Of a stretch of 64,000 nt of DNA, positions 8,734 to 16,066 are shown in pieces (position 1 is the first letter of the stretch; each line of letters opens with the position of its first letter). The position numbers and the translations under genes are program-made. Source of the stretch: Bradyrhizobium sp. cir1 (GTDB lineage Bacteria; Pseudomonadota; Alphaproteobacteria; Rhizobiales; Xanthobacteraceae); assembly GCF_014198245.1 (NCBI RefSeq), contig NZ_JACIHE010000015.1, positions 1 to 64,000 of the forward strand, in the 5' to 3' direction. Below the pieces are notes generated by a model, which was given only the letters and a program-made list of their open reading frames with translations, did no database searches and had not been told where the DNA came from.

Positions 8734-9687
8734 CTAGCCCCGCTTGATGCGCGGGTCGATCGCGGCTTGCGCGATGTCGACCAGCAGGTTGAGGAAGACG
8801 AAGAACAGCGCCAGGATCAGGATCGTGCCCTGCAGCAGCGGCAGGTCGCGCTGGAAGATCGCCGAGTTGAGCAGGAAGCCCGAGCCCGGCCAGGAGAACA
8901 CGGTCTCGATCAGGATCGAGCCGCCGAGCATGTAGCCGAGCTGAAGCCCCATCACCGCGAGCGCGGTGGGCGCGGCGTTCTTGATGACGTGGCGGAACAC
9001 GCCGGTTTCGCGCAGGCCTTTTGCGCGCAGTGCTTCGACGAAGTCCTGGCTGAGGATATCGCCGGTGAGCGCGCGCACCGTGCGGGTGATGATGCCCATC
9101 GGGATCACCGAGGTCGTGATCGCCGGCAGCACGAGATATTGCAGGTGCGCCCAATCCCAGGCCCAGGAGTTGGAGCCGCTGGGGCCGGCGCCGACCGCGG
9201 GCAGCCAGTTCAGCTGGACCGAGAAGATGATGACGAGCAGCATGCCGAGCCAGTAGTGCGGCACCGACACGCCGGCGATGGCAAAGGAGGTCGCGACCTT
9301 GTCGATCCAGGTTTCGCGGAAATAGCCGGCGATCAGGCCGAGCAGGATGCCCATGGTGAAGCCGATGATTGCCGCCGCAATCGCGAGCGTGACGGTGTTG
9401 CCGACCGCGCGCATGACTTCGGCCAGCACGGGGCGTCCCGTCGCGATGGAATTGCCGAGGTCGCCATGAAGGGCGCGGAGCAACCACAGCCCGAACTGCA
9501 CCGGCAGCGGGCGATCAAAACCATAGGCGGCGCGCAGCTGCGCCGCGAGCTCCTGCGAGGCATCGGCCGGAAGCACGGCGACGAGCGGATCGCCCGGCGT
9601 GATGTGCACGAGCAGAAAGCACACCAGCGCCACGCTGATGACGATCGGGACGACATAGACAATGCGTCTGGCGGTATAGGCGAGCAC
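8734..9687 (-). CDS. Peptide-type ABC transporter permease (DppB-like)
   Basis: Inner-membrane permease, 317 residues from a GTG start at 9687. It begins with the typical N-terminal helix YTARRIVYVVPIVISVALVC followed by HITPGDPLVAVLP, the hallmark of DppB/OppB. The family loop FVEALRAKGLRETGVFRHVI is near 220-240 and the C-terminus ends IDPRIKRG. The frame extends to 9864, but the upstream part is charged and lies inside a repeat element, so it is rejected as coding. It is separated from the upstream binding-protein gene by that repeat (9704-9905), which may attenuate or stabilise the operon message. Confidence 0.88.
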   Translation of the reverse strand: MLAYTARRIVYVVPIVISVALVCFLLVHITPGDPLVAVLPADASQELAAQLRAAYGFDRPLPVQFGLWLLRALHGDLGNSIATGRPVLAEVMRAVGNTVTLAIAAAIIGFTMGILLGLIAGYFRETWIDKVATSFAIAGVSVPHYWLGMLLVIIFSVQLNWLPAVGAGPSGSNSWAWDWAHLQYLVLPAITTSVIPMGIITRTVRALTGDILSQDFVEALRAKGLRETGVFRHVIKNAAPTALAVMGLQLGYMLGGSILIETVFSWPGSGFLLNSAIFQRDLPLLQGTILILALFFVFLNLLVDIAQAAIDPRIKRG

Positions 9688-9703
9688 GTTGTTTCTTTTT
9701 TCT

Positions 9704-9905
9704 TCCCTTCTCCCCTTGCGGGAGAAGGTGGCGCGCAAGCGCCGGATGAGGGGTTCTATCCGCGGACGAAACTTTTCCAATCGAAGGGTCCGCATCCGCG
9801 GAGAGAGACCCCTCACCCGGCTTCGCTTCGCGAAGCCACCCTCTCCCGCATCCGCCTTCGCCAAGGCTTCGGCGGACAGGAGGGGAGAGGGTGCACCGAG
9901 TTGTG
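9704..9905. repeat. Bradyrhizobium-type intergenic palindromic repeat, copy 2
   Basis: Starts with CTTCTCCCCTTGCGGGAGAAG, contains GGATGAGGGG and GAGACCCCTCACCCGGCTTCG, and ends with CCCTCTCCC and GGAGAGGGTGCACC. It lies inside a transporter operon, between the binding-protein gene and the first permease, where a stem-loop could set different mRNA levels for the two parts. Confidence 0.78.
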
Positions 9906-9912
9906 GCGCGAG

Positions 9913-11571
9913 CTACTGCATCGACACCGGCGAGAAGTCGATGAACCAGCTCTTCGGCTGCACGACGCCTGTGACCTTCGGGCTCATGGCGCGCGGGCCG
10001 ACGTCGTGGGCGACGTAGAGGAAGGCGGCGTCATCGACCGAGGCCGCGTGCAGCTCGGCGAGCGCGGCGTCGCGCGCGGCGGGATCGAACGTCTGGCGCG
10101 CCTTCTTCACCAGCTCGTCGAACTTGGGATCGTTGATGAAGCCCCAATTGTTCGAGACCGGCGGCGCCATGCTCGACTGCAGGAAGCGCACCAGCGCGAA
10201 GAACGGATCCATCGCCGCATAGGTGACGTTGGTCGCGTTCGAGCCGTTGGCCGAGGGGTCCTTGGCGCCGCGGCGCCAGTTGGTGAACAGCGTGTTCCAC
10301 TCGATGACGTCGAGCTTCACGTCGAAATAGCATTCGGCGAGCGCCTGCTGCAGATATTCGTTCATCGGCAGCGGCTGCATCTGGCCCGAGCCGGAGGCCG
10401 AGGTCTGGATCTTGACCGCAAGCTTCTTGGCTGGACCGAAACCGGCCTCCTGCATCAGCTTTTGCGCGGCCGCCTTGTCATACTTGATCTGGAAGCTCGG
10501 CTTGCCGCGCCAGGGATGGCCGGGCTCGAAGGTGCCGGTGGCGGGCACCATCAGGCCGGCGAGCAGGCCGTCCCTGAGGCCTTCGCGATCGACGCAAAGG
10601 TTCGCCGCCTTGCGCACGCGGATGTCATTCCAGGGCGAGCCCTCGACGCGCGAGAACTGCCACGGCCAGACATGCGGCTGCTCGTTGGCGTAGAGCTTGA
10701 AGCCACGCTGCTTCAGCTCGGGCAGCGCGTCCGGCGCCGGTGCTTCGACCCAATCGACCTGCCCGGACAGCAGCGCTGCGGTGCGCGCATTCGGTTCCGG
10801 CATCGGCAGGAGCACCATCTTATCGACCTTGGGCACACGCGCCTTGTCCCAATAGTTCGCGTTCTTGACCAGCTCGAGCCGTTCGCGCGGCGTGAAGCTC
10901 GCCATCTTCCACGGGCCGGTGCCCGAGGCGTCCTTGGCGAACGCGGTCCAGGCGGCCTGCGACTTCGCCTTGGCGTCGGCGCCTTCCGCCTTGTCGTAGA
11001 AGGCCTGCCATTTCGCCGGGCTCGCCATGAACAAATTGGTGAGATTGATCGGCAGGAAGCTGTCGGGCTCCTTGGTGGTGAGCTCGACGGTCATGTCGTC
11101 GATCTTCTTCGCGGAGGCCAGCGTCGGCATGCGCGAGGCCGTGACGCCGACCTGGCTGGCGTCGAATTGCGGCGCGTCCTGCTTCAGCACCTTCTCGACA
11201 TTCCAGACGACGGCGTCGGCATTGAACGGCGAGCCGTCATGGAAGGTCACGCCGGAGCGCAGCTTGAAGGTCCATTTGGTCTTGTCGGCGTCGTCGACCT
11301 TCCACTCGGTGGCAAGGCCGGGGATCACCACGCTCGGTTTGTCGGCAGAGGACAGATCCCAGCCGGTCAGCGCGTCATACATGGTGAGGCCGGTGAAGCG
11401 GTTGCCTTCAAAACCCTGGTCGGGCTGGCCGAGGGTGCGCGGAATATCGGCAGCAGTCATGCCAATCCGCAGCACAGTTTCCGCAGCTACCACGCGCGGC
11501 CATGCGGCCGCGCTGCCAAGCGCCAAGAGCGCGATCAGCGCCGCTCGTGTTTTCTTGTTCTTGATAAGCAT
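9913..11571 (-). CDS. Family-5 ABC transporter substrate-binding protein (first paralogue)
   Basis: Periplasmic binding protein of a peptide/nickel-type importer, 552 residues. A signal peptide (KNKKTRAALIALLALGSAAA, cleavage probably after AVAAE-like VVAAE near residue 31) precedes the SBP_bac_5 domain. Visible family blocks are PGLATEWKVDDADKTKW, GVTFHDGSPFNADAVVWN and GTGPWKMASF. The ATG at 11571 is preceded by AAGGATCGAGG; an earlier in-frame start at 11625 has no ribosome site and would put 18 residues before the signal peptide. It heads the leftward operon. A sigma-54-type promoter (11621-11636) lies about 50 bases upstream. Its sequence is strikingly close to the divergently transcribed paralogue at 11772-13367. 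Confidence 0.93.
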   Translation of the reverse strand: MLIKNKKTRAALIALLALGSAAAWPRVVAAETVLRIGMTAADIPRTLGQPDQGFEGNRFTGLTMYDALTGWDLSSADKPSVVIPGLATEWKVDDADKTKWTFKLRSGVTFHDGSPFNADAVVWNVEKVLKQDAPQFDASQVGVTASRMPTLASAKKIDDMTVELTTKEPDSFLPINLTNLFMASPAKWQAFYDKAEGADAKAKSQAAWTAFAKDASGTGPWKMASFTPRERLELVKNANYWDKARVPKVDKMVLLPMPEPNARTAALLSGQVDWVEAPAPDALPELKQRGFKLYANEQPHVWPWQFSRVEGSPWNDIRVRKAANLCVDREGLRDGLLAGLMVPATGTFEPGHPWRGKPSFQIKYDKAAAQKLMQEAGFGPAKKLAVKIQTSASGSGQMQPLPMNEYLQQALAECYFDVKLDVIEWNTLFTNWRRGAKDPSANGSNATNVTYAAMDPFFALVRFLQSSMAPPVSNNWGFINDPKFDELVKKARQTFDPAARDAALAELHAASVDDAAFLYVAHDVGPRAMSPKVTGVVQPKSWFIDFSPVSMQ

Positions 11572-11620
11572 CGCCTCGATCCTTCTTCGGCTTTCGATGA
11601 TTAATTTTGATGCAATCGTA

Positions 11621-11636
11621 TGCAATGGCTATGCCA
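11621..11636 (-). promoter_or_regulatory. rpoN site: Sigma-54 (-24/-12) promoter for the leftward importer operon
   Basis: On the minus strand this reads TGGCATAGCCATTGCA, matching the sigma-54 consensus TGGCAY-N5-TTGCA with the invariant GG and GC exactly ten bases apart. The expected start of transcription near 11610 leaves about 40 bases of leader before the ATG at 11571. No NtrC or NifA enhancer palindrome was recognised between the two divergent promoters. Confidence 0.72.
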
Positions 11637-11719
11637 AGGAGAAACTTATTCTGCAAATTGCCCCTGCGACGACAAGTCCTTGTGATCGATTGAAGACAAA
11701 GCAGCCCGACTGCCTATTC

Positions 11720-11735
11720 TGGCATCAAGATTGCA
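11720..11735 (+). promoter_or_regulatory. rpoN site: Sigma-54 (-24/-12) promoter for the rightward binding-protein gene
   Basis: Reads TGGCATCAAGATTGCA, again TGGCAY-N5-TTGCA with GG and GC ten bases apart. The predicted start site near 11746 leaves about 25 bases to the ATG at 11772, which has GGAG nine bases upstream. Two such matches facing opposite ways in 200 bases, each correctly placed before a gene, make chance unlikely. Confidence 0.72.
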
Positions 11736-11771
11736 AGTTTGGCCCCCAGATCCTCCCTGGAGCTTTGGGCC

Positions 11772-13367
11772 ATGCGTATTCGTCTATCGACCTGTCTCGC
11801 CGTGCTTGCGCTGGCAGTTTCCGCAATCTCGGCGCGCGCTGAAACGGTGGTGCGCTACGGCATCTCGATGGCGGATATTCCGCTGACGACGGGCCAGCCC
11901 GATCGCGGCGCCGGCGCCTATCAGTTCACGGCCTACACGATCTACGATCCGCTGGTCGCCTGGGAGATGGACGTCGCCGACCGCCCCGGCAAGCTGGTGC
12001 CGGGCCTCGCCACCGAATGGAAAGTGGACGATGCCGACAAAACGAAGTGGCGCTTCACCCTTCGCAAGGGCGTGAAGTTTCACGACGGCAGCGAGTTCAA
12101 CGCCGACGCGGTGATCTGGAATCTCGACAAGGTGCTCAACGACAAGGCGCCGCAATTCGACAAGCGGCAGAGCGCGCAGGTAAAGACCCGCCTCCCCTCC
12201 GTCGCCAGCTACGCCAAGATCGACGACTTCACGGTGGAGATCACCACCAAGACGGTCGATTCCTTCTTCCCCTATCAGATGCTGTGGTTCCTGGTCTCGA
12301 GCCCGGCGCAGTATGAAAAGCTCGGCAAGGACTGGGACAAGTTCGCCAGCCAGCCCTCCGGCACCGGCCCGTTCAAGTTGACGAAACTGGTGCCGCGCGA
12401 GCTCGCCGAGCTCAGCAAGAATCCGGACTACTGGAACAAGAAGCGCATTCCGAAGGTCGACAAGATCGTGCTGGTGCCGATGCCGGAAGCGCTGACGCGC
12501 ACCAACGCGCTGCTCGCCGGACAAGTGGACCTGATCGAAACGCCGGCGCCGGATGCCGTGCCGCAGCTGAAAGCGGCCGGCATGAAGCTGGTCGACAACG
12601 TCACCCCGCATGTCTGGAATTATCACCTCAGCGTGCTGCCGGGCTCGCCCTGGACCGACATCCGCCTGCGCAAGGCGCTGAACCTCGCGATCAACCGTGA
12701 CGAAGTCGTCGGCCTGATGAACGGCCTCGCCAAGCCCGCCAAGGGCCAGGTCGACCCGACGAGCCCATGGTTCGGCAAGCCGAGCTTCGAGCTGAAATAT
12801 GATCTGGCTGCAGCCAAGAAGCTGGTGGAGGAAGCGGGCTATTCGAAAGCAAAACCGCTGAAGACCACCTTCATCATCGCGCAGGGCGGCACCGGCCAGA
12901 TGCTGTCGCTGCCGATGAACGAATTCCTGCAGCAGAGCTTCAAGGAGATCGGCATCGACATCGACTTCAAGGTGGTCGAGCTCGAGACGCTCTATACGCA
13001 TTGGCGCAAGGGCGCCGCCGACGAGATGAATGCCGGCATCACCGCCAACAACATCGCCTATGTCACCTCGGACCCGCTCTACGCCATCGTCCGCTTCTTC
13101 CACTCCGGCCAGATCGCGCCGGTCGGCGTCAACTGGGGCGGCTACAAGAACCCGAAGGTCGACGCGCTGATCGACGAGGCCAAGCAGACCTTCGACAGCG
13201 CCAAGCAGGATGAGTTGCTCGCCCAGGCCCATGCGCTGATCGTCGACGACGCCGTGCTGGTCTGGGTCGTCCACGACACCAACCCGCATGCGCTGTCGCC
13301 GAAGATCAAGCAGTTCGTGCAGGCGCAGCACTGGTTCCAGGATCTGACGACGATCGGAGTGGAGTGA
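11772..13367 (+). CDS. Family-5 ABC transporter substrate-binding protein (second paralogue)
   Basis: Periplasmic binding protein, 531 residues, with a signal peptide (RLSTCLAVLALAVSAISARA) cleaved before ETVVRYG. It shares long identical blocks with the divergent binding protein, including PGLATEWKVDDADKTKW and FNADAV, so the two arose by duplication. No permease or ATPase follows on this strand; it probably feeds the same importer with a different ligand preference. The ATG at 11772 is chosen because it begins the signal peptide and has GGAG upstream; a start at 11739 would fall at or upstream of the predicted transcription start of the sigma-54 promoter. Confidence 0.92.
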   Translation: MRIRLSTCLAVLALAVSAISARAETVVRYGISMADIPLTTGQPDRGAGAYQFTAYTIYDPLVAWEMDVADRPGKLVPGLATEWKVDDADKTKWRFTLRKGVKFHDGSEFNADAVIWNLDKVLNDKAPQFDKRQSAQVKTRLPSVASYAKIDDFTVEITTKTVDSFFPYQMLWFLVSSPAQYEKLGKDWDKFASQPSGTGPFKLTKLVPRELAELSKNPDYWNKKRIPKVDKIVLVPMPEALTRTNALLAGQVDLIETPAPDAVPQLKAAGMKLVDNVTPHVWNYHLSVLPGSPWTDIRLRKALNLAINRDEVVGLMNGLAKPAKGQVDPTSPWFGKPSFELKYDLAAAKKLVEEAGYSKAKPLKTTFIIAQGGTGQMLSLPMNEFLQQSFKEIGIDIDFKVVELETLYTHWRKGAADEMNAGITANNIAYVTSDPLYAIVRFFHSGQIAPVGVNWGGYKNPKVDALIDEAKQTFDSAKQDELLAQAHALIVDDAVLVWVVHDTNPHALSPKIKQFVQAQHWFQDLTTIGVE

Positions 13368-13393
13368 GGGGCGGCTACGCGCCGCTGTCGTAA

Positions 13394-13507
13394 GGTGGGC
13401 AAAGCGACTTGTCCGCCGTAGCTCGAAGAGCGAAGGCGGAAGCGTGCCCGCCATGATGCGACGTCAGAGAAGACGTGGGCACGGCGCTGACGCGCCTTTG
13501 CCCACCC
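13394..13507. repeat. Intergenic repeat with GGTGGGCAAAG ends
   Basis: Inverted ends GGTGGGCAAAG (13394) and CTTTGCCCACC (13497) enclose internal palindromes including CGTGCCCGCC and GTGGGCACGG. Two repeat units together fill the 356-base gap 13368-13723, which has no gene. Confidence 0.7.
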
Positions 13508-13552
13508 TGCGAGAGCCGGTGTTGGGCGCTGGACGTCGCGTCAAATACCGCT

Positions 13553-13712
13553 GTCGTCCCGGGCAAGCGTAAGCGCAGACCCGGGACCCATAACCACAGG
13601 GAGAAATTTGGCGAAGGCTCGCGGCTGCCGATCTCGCCACACAACCCCTCCCTGGGGTTATGGGTCCCGGATCGGCGCGCGCTTTGGGCGCGCTTGTCCG
13701 GGACGACGACGA
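13553..13712. repeat. Intergenic repeat with GTCGTCCCGG ends
   Basis: Left end GTCGTCCCGGGCAAGC and right end GCTTGTCCGGGACGAC are inverted copies. Inside, GACCCGGGACCCATAACC and GGTTATGGGTCCCGG form a second inverted pair. This is a different family from the CTCTCCCCGC type and stands between two convergent genes. Confidence 0.72.
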
Positions 13713-13723
13713 GTGTGTGACGG

Positions 13724-15955
13724 CTACTTTGTCAGCAGCGCATACGCCCCGGTCCAGTCCTCCGGCGGCGGATTGATCTGGAATTCCTTGATCCTCGCCT
13801 CGTAGAGCTTGAACAGCTTTTCCAGCGTGTCGGCGTCTTCGCTGCGGCGGCCGCGCTCGATCGCATTCAGTGCGCCCTGCCAGTCGCGATTGCGATAGCA
13901 GCCGAGCATCTCGATGGTGATGTTGCGCAGGCGCTGGAAGGCGGCCGAATGCATCACGTCCTCGCGGCCGGCGATGGCGTAGATCACTTCCGGCTCGGTC
14001 TTGCCCTTGACCATGATGAAGTCGAGCTCGAGGATCGCGAACTTGTCCTTGGCCGCGAGCGCCGTCCTGGAGCCGACGATGATCGGGAAGCCGTATTCCT
14101 TGGTCTGCCCTTCGAGGCGCGAGGCCAGGTTCACGCTGTCGCCGAGCACCGAATAGTTCTTCTTGAGGTCGGAGCCCATGTTGCCGACCACGCCGATGCC
14201 GGTGTTGAGGCCGATGCCGACATTGAGCGGGATGTAGACATGGCCGCCGTCGGCGGCCTCCTGCTCGCGCCCCTTGTTGACCTCGTCGATCTTCTCGAGC
14301 ATCCGGATCGCGGCTTCGCAGGCGTTGACCTCGTGCTCGGCATCGTCGAGCGGCGCGTTCCAGAACGCCATGATGGCGTCGCCCATGTATTTGTCGATGT
14401 AGCCCTTCCGCTCGATTATGACGTCGGTCAGCGGCGTCAGGAAGCGGTTCATCAGCGCGATCAGCCCTTGCGGATCCTGCTTGTAGCTTTCCGAGATCGT
14501 GGTGAAGCCGCGCACGTCGGAGAACATGATCGTCATCTCGCGCTCCTCGCCGCCGAGCACGAGCTTTTCCGGCGACTGCGCCAGTTGCTCGACCAGCACC
14601 GGCGACATGTATTGCGCGAACATGCCGCGGATCTGCACGCGCTGGCGCTGCTCGCGCACGAAGCTGGCGAAGATCAGCGTCAGGTAGATCGCGGTGGTCG
14701 AGAGCAGCGGATAGGTGAAGTCGATGAGTTGGCGGTACTGCGCGTAGAAGAACCAGGACGTGCCGACCAGGATCGCGGCGAACATCGCACCGGCCAGCAC
14801 GAGGCGGACGGGGCCGAGATTGGGCGTGAAGATGATGACGAGCAGGCCGATGAACAGCGCGGCGAGCAGCTCGACACCGAGCGCATAGTTCGGCTGCGAG
14901 ATTATCGCGCCGCTGAGCACGCTCTCCAGCACCTGAGCGTGGATCTCGACACCCGGCATGGCCCGGGATACCGGCGTGGTCTTGATGTCGTTCAGGCCGA
15001 CCGCGGAGGTGCCGATCAGCACGAGCTTGCCGGCAATCTTGCTGGGCGACACCGTGTTGTCGAGCACTTCGGCGGCGGAGACGTAGATCGAGGGGTCATA
15101 GCGGGCGTAGTGCACCCAGAGCTGGCCGTTCCTGTCGGTCGGGATCTCGACGCCCTTGAGGCGGATGGCCCGCACGCCGGACTTGTCGGTCCGGACCAGC
15201 AGCGTCGGCGTACTGGTGATGACCCGCAGGATCTCCAGGCTGAGCGAGGGCATGATGTTGCCTTGTGCGCGCATCACCATCGGCACGCGGCGGATCAGGC
15301 CGTCGCGCTCGGTCCTGATCGTGAACAGGCCGCGACCGGCGGCGACCTTCTCGATCACGGGCACGTTACGCAACAGGCCGGGGAACTCGAACAGAAACTT
15401 CTCGGCATTCTCCTCGCCGACCGTCGCCACCCCTGTGAAGGGAAGCGTTTTGTCGATCTCCGACGTGATCTGCGACTGCCCGGTCTCGCCCAGCACCACG
15501 CGCGAGCGCCTGATCGCATCCGACAGTATCTGGTCGTTGGTCGGTAGCTCGCGCAGCTTGGCGCGGGTGGCGTCGTCCAGATAGCGCATCTGGCCGGCAA
15601 CGAGATCCGGATTGAGCCGGTCGGCTTCCGAGAACACCATGTCGAAGCCGATCGCAACCGCGCCGTTGCTGCTGAGGCTCTGGATCAGGTCGGCGATCCG
15701 CGTCCGCGGCCATGGCCACTGGCCGAACTTGGCGAGGCTCCTGTCGTCGACGTCGACGATGGTGACCGGCCGCGCCGCCTTGTGGCGCGGATCGATCAAT
15801 TGAAACATGTCGAAGGTGCGCAGCCGCAATTCCTGGATCGGCGGCGGGTCCCAAAGGCGGGCGCAGGCGAACACGATCAGCAGCGCAAGGCACATCAGCC
15901 GCGCAAAGCCGAACTTTTGCGCAAACCACCGCCGCAAGATCTTGAGACGCCTCAT
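13724..15955 (-). CDS. CHASE2-domain class III adenylate/guanylate cyclase
   Basis: Membrane-bound nucleotide cyclase of 743 residues. It has an N-terminal membrane helix (about 17-35), a periplasmic CHASE2 sensor domain (about 40-350), three membrane helices (about 355-375, 378-396, 408-428) and a cytoplasmic class III cyclase domain (about 465-650). In the cyclase, MFSDVRGFTTISE carries the first metal-binding Asp, DKYMGDAIMAFWNAP the second region, and VGIGLNTGIGVVGNMGS plus LGDSVNLASRLE the dimer-interface residues. A C-terminal tail of about 80 residues follows. It probably makes cAMP in response to an unknown periplasmic cue. It lies 111 bases downstream of the giant FecR-domain protein on the same strand and may be co-transcribed with it. 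Confidence 0.92.
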   Translation of the reverse strand: MRRLKILRRWFAQKFGFARLMCLALLIVFACARLWDPPPIQELRLRTFDMFQLIDPRHKAARPVTIVDVDDRSLAKFGQWPWPRTRIADLIQSLSSNGAVAIGFDMVFSEADRLNPDLVAGQMRYLDDATRAKLRELPTNDQILSDAIRRSRVVLGETGQSQITSEIDKTLPFTGVATVGEENAEKFLFEFPGLLRNVPVIEKVAAGRGLFTIRTERDGLIRRVPMVMRAQGNIMPSLSLEILRVITSTPTLLVRTDKSGVRAIRLKGVEIPTDRNGQLWVHYARYDPSIYVSAAEVLDNTVSPSKIAGKLVLIGTSAVGLNDIKTTPVSRAMPGVEIHAQVLESVLSGAIISQPNYALGVELLAALFIGLLVIIFTPNLGPVRLVLAGAMFAAILVGTSWFFYAQYRQLIDFTYPLLSTTAIYLTLIFASFVREQRQRVQIRGMFAQYMSPVLVEQLAQSPEKLVLGGEEREMTIMFSDVRGFTTISESYKQDPQGLIALMNRFLTPLTDVIIERKGYIDKYMGDAIMAFWNAPLDDAEHEVNACEAAIRMLEKIDEVNKGREQEAADGGHVYIPLNVGIGLNTGIGVVGNMGSDLKKNYSVLGDSVNLASRLEGQTKEYGFPIIVGSRTALAAKDKFAILELDFIMVKGKTEPEVIYAIAGREDVMHSAAFQRLRNITIEMLGCYRNRDWQGALNAIERGRRSEDADTLEKLFKLYEARIKEFQINPPPEDWTGAYALLTK

Positions 15956-16066
15956 GCTGGTCGAGTTTCCCGCAGTCCGCCTTCGGCCGGTATCGGGCCG
16001 AGAATACGCAATCGGCTATGCCTTTGATACTGGAATCCGCCGCGGACGAGGCGCCGCCGCCGAACC

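Noticed and set aside
8704..11604. A 966-codon open frame on the plus strand over the permease and binding-protein genes
   Set aside because: It spans three clear minus-strand genes and a repeat, with His/Arg/Asp-rich shadow composition.
11637..11719. NifA (TGT-N10-ACA) or NtrC enhancer between the sigma-54 boxes
   Set aside because: The closest pair, TGT...ACA at about 11681-11698, has twelve bases between the triplets instead of ten; no NtrC palindrome was seen.
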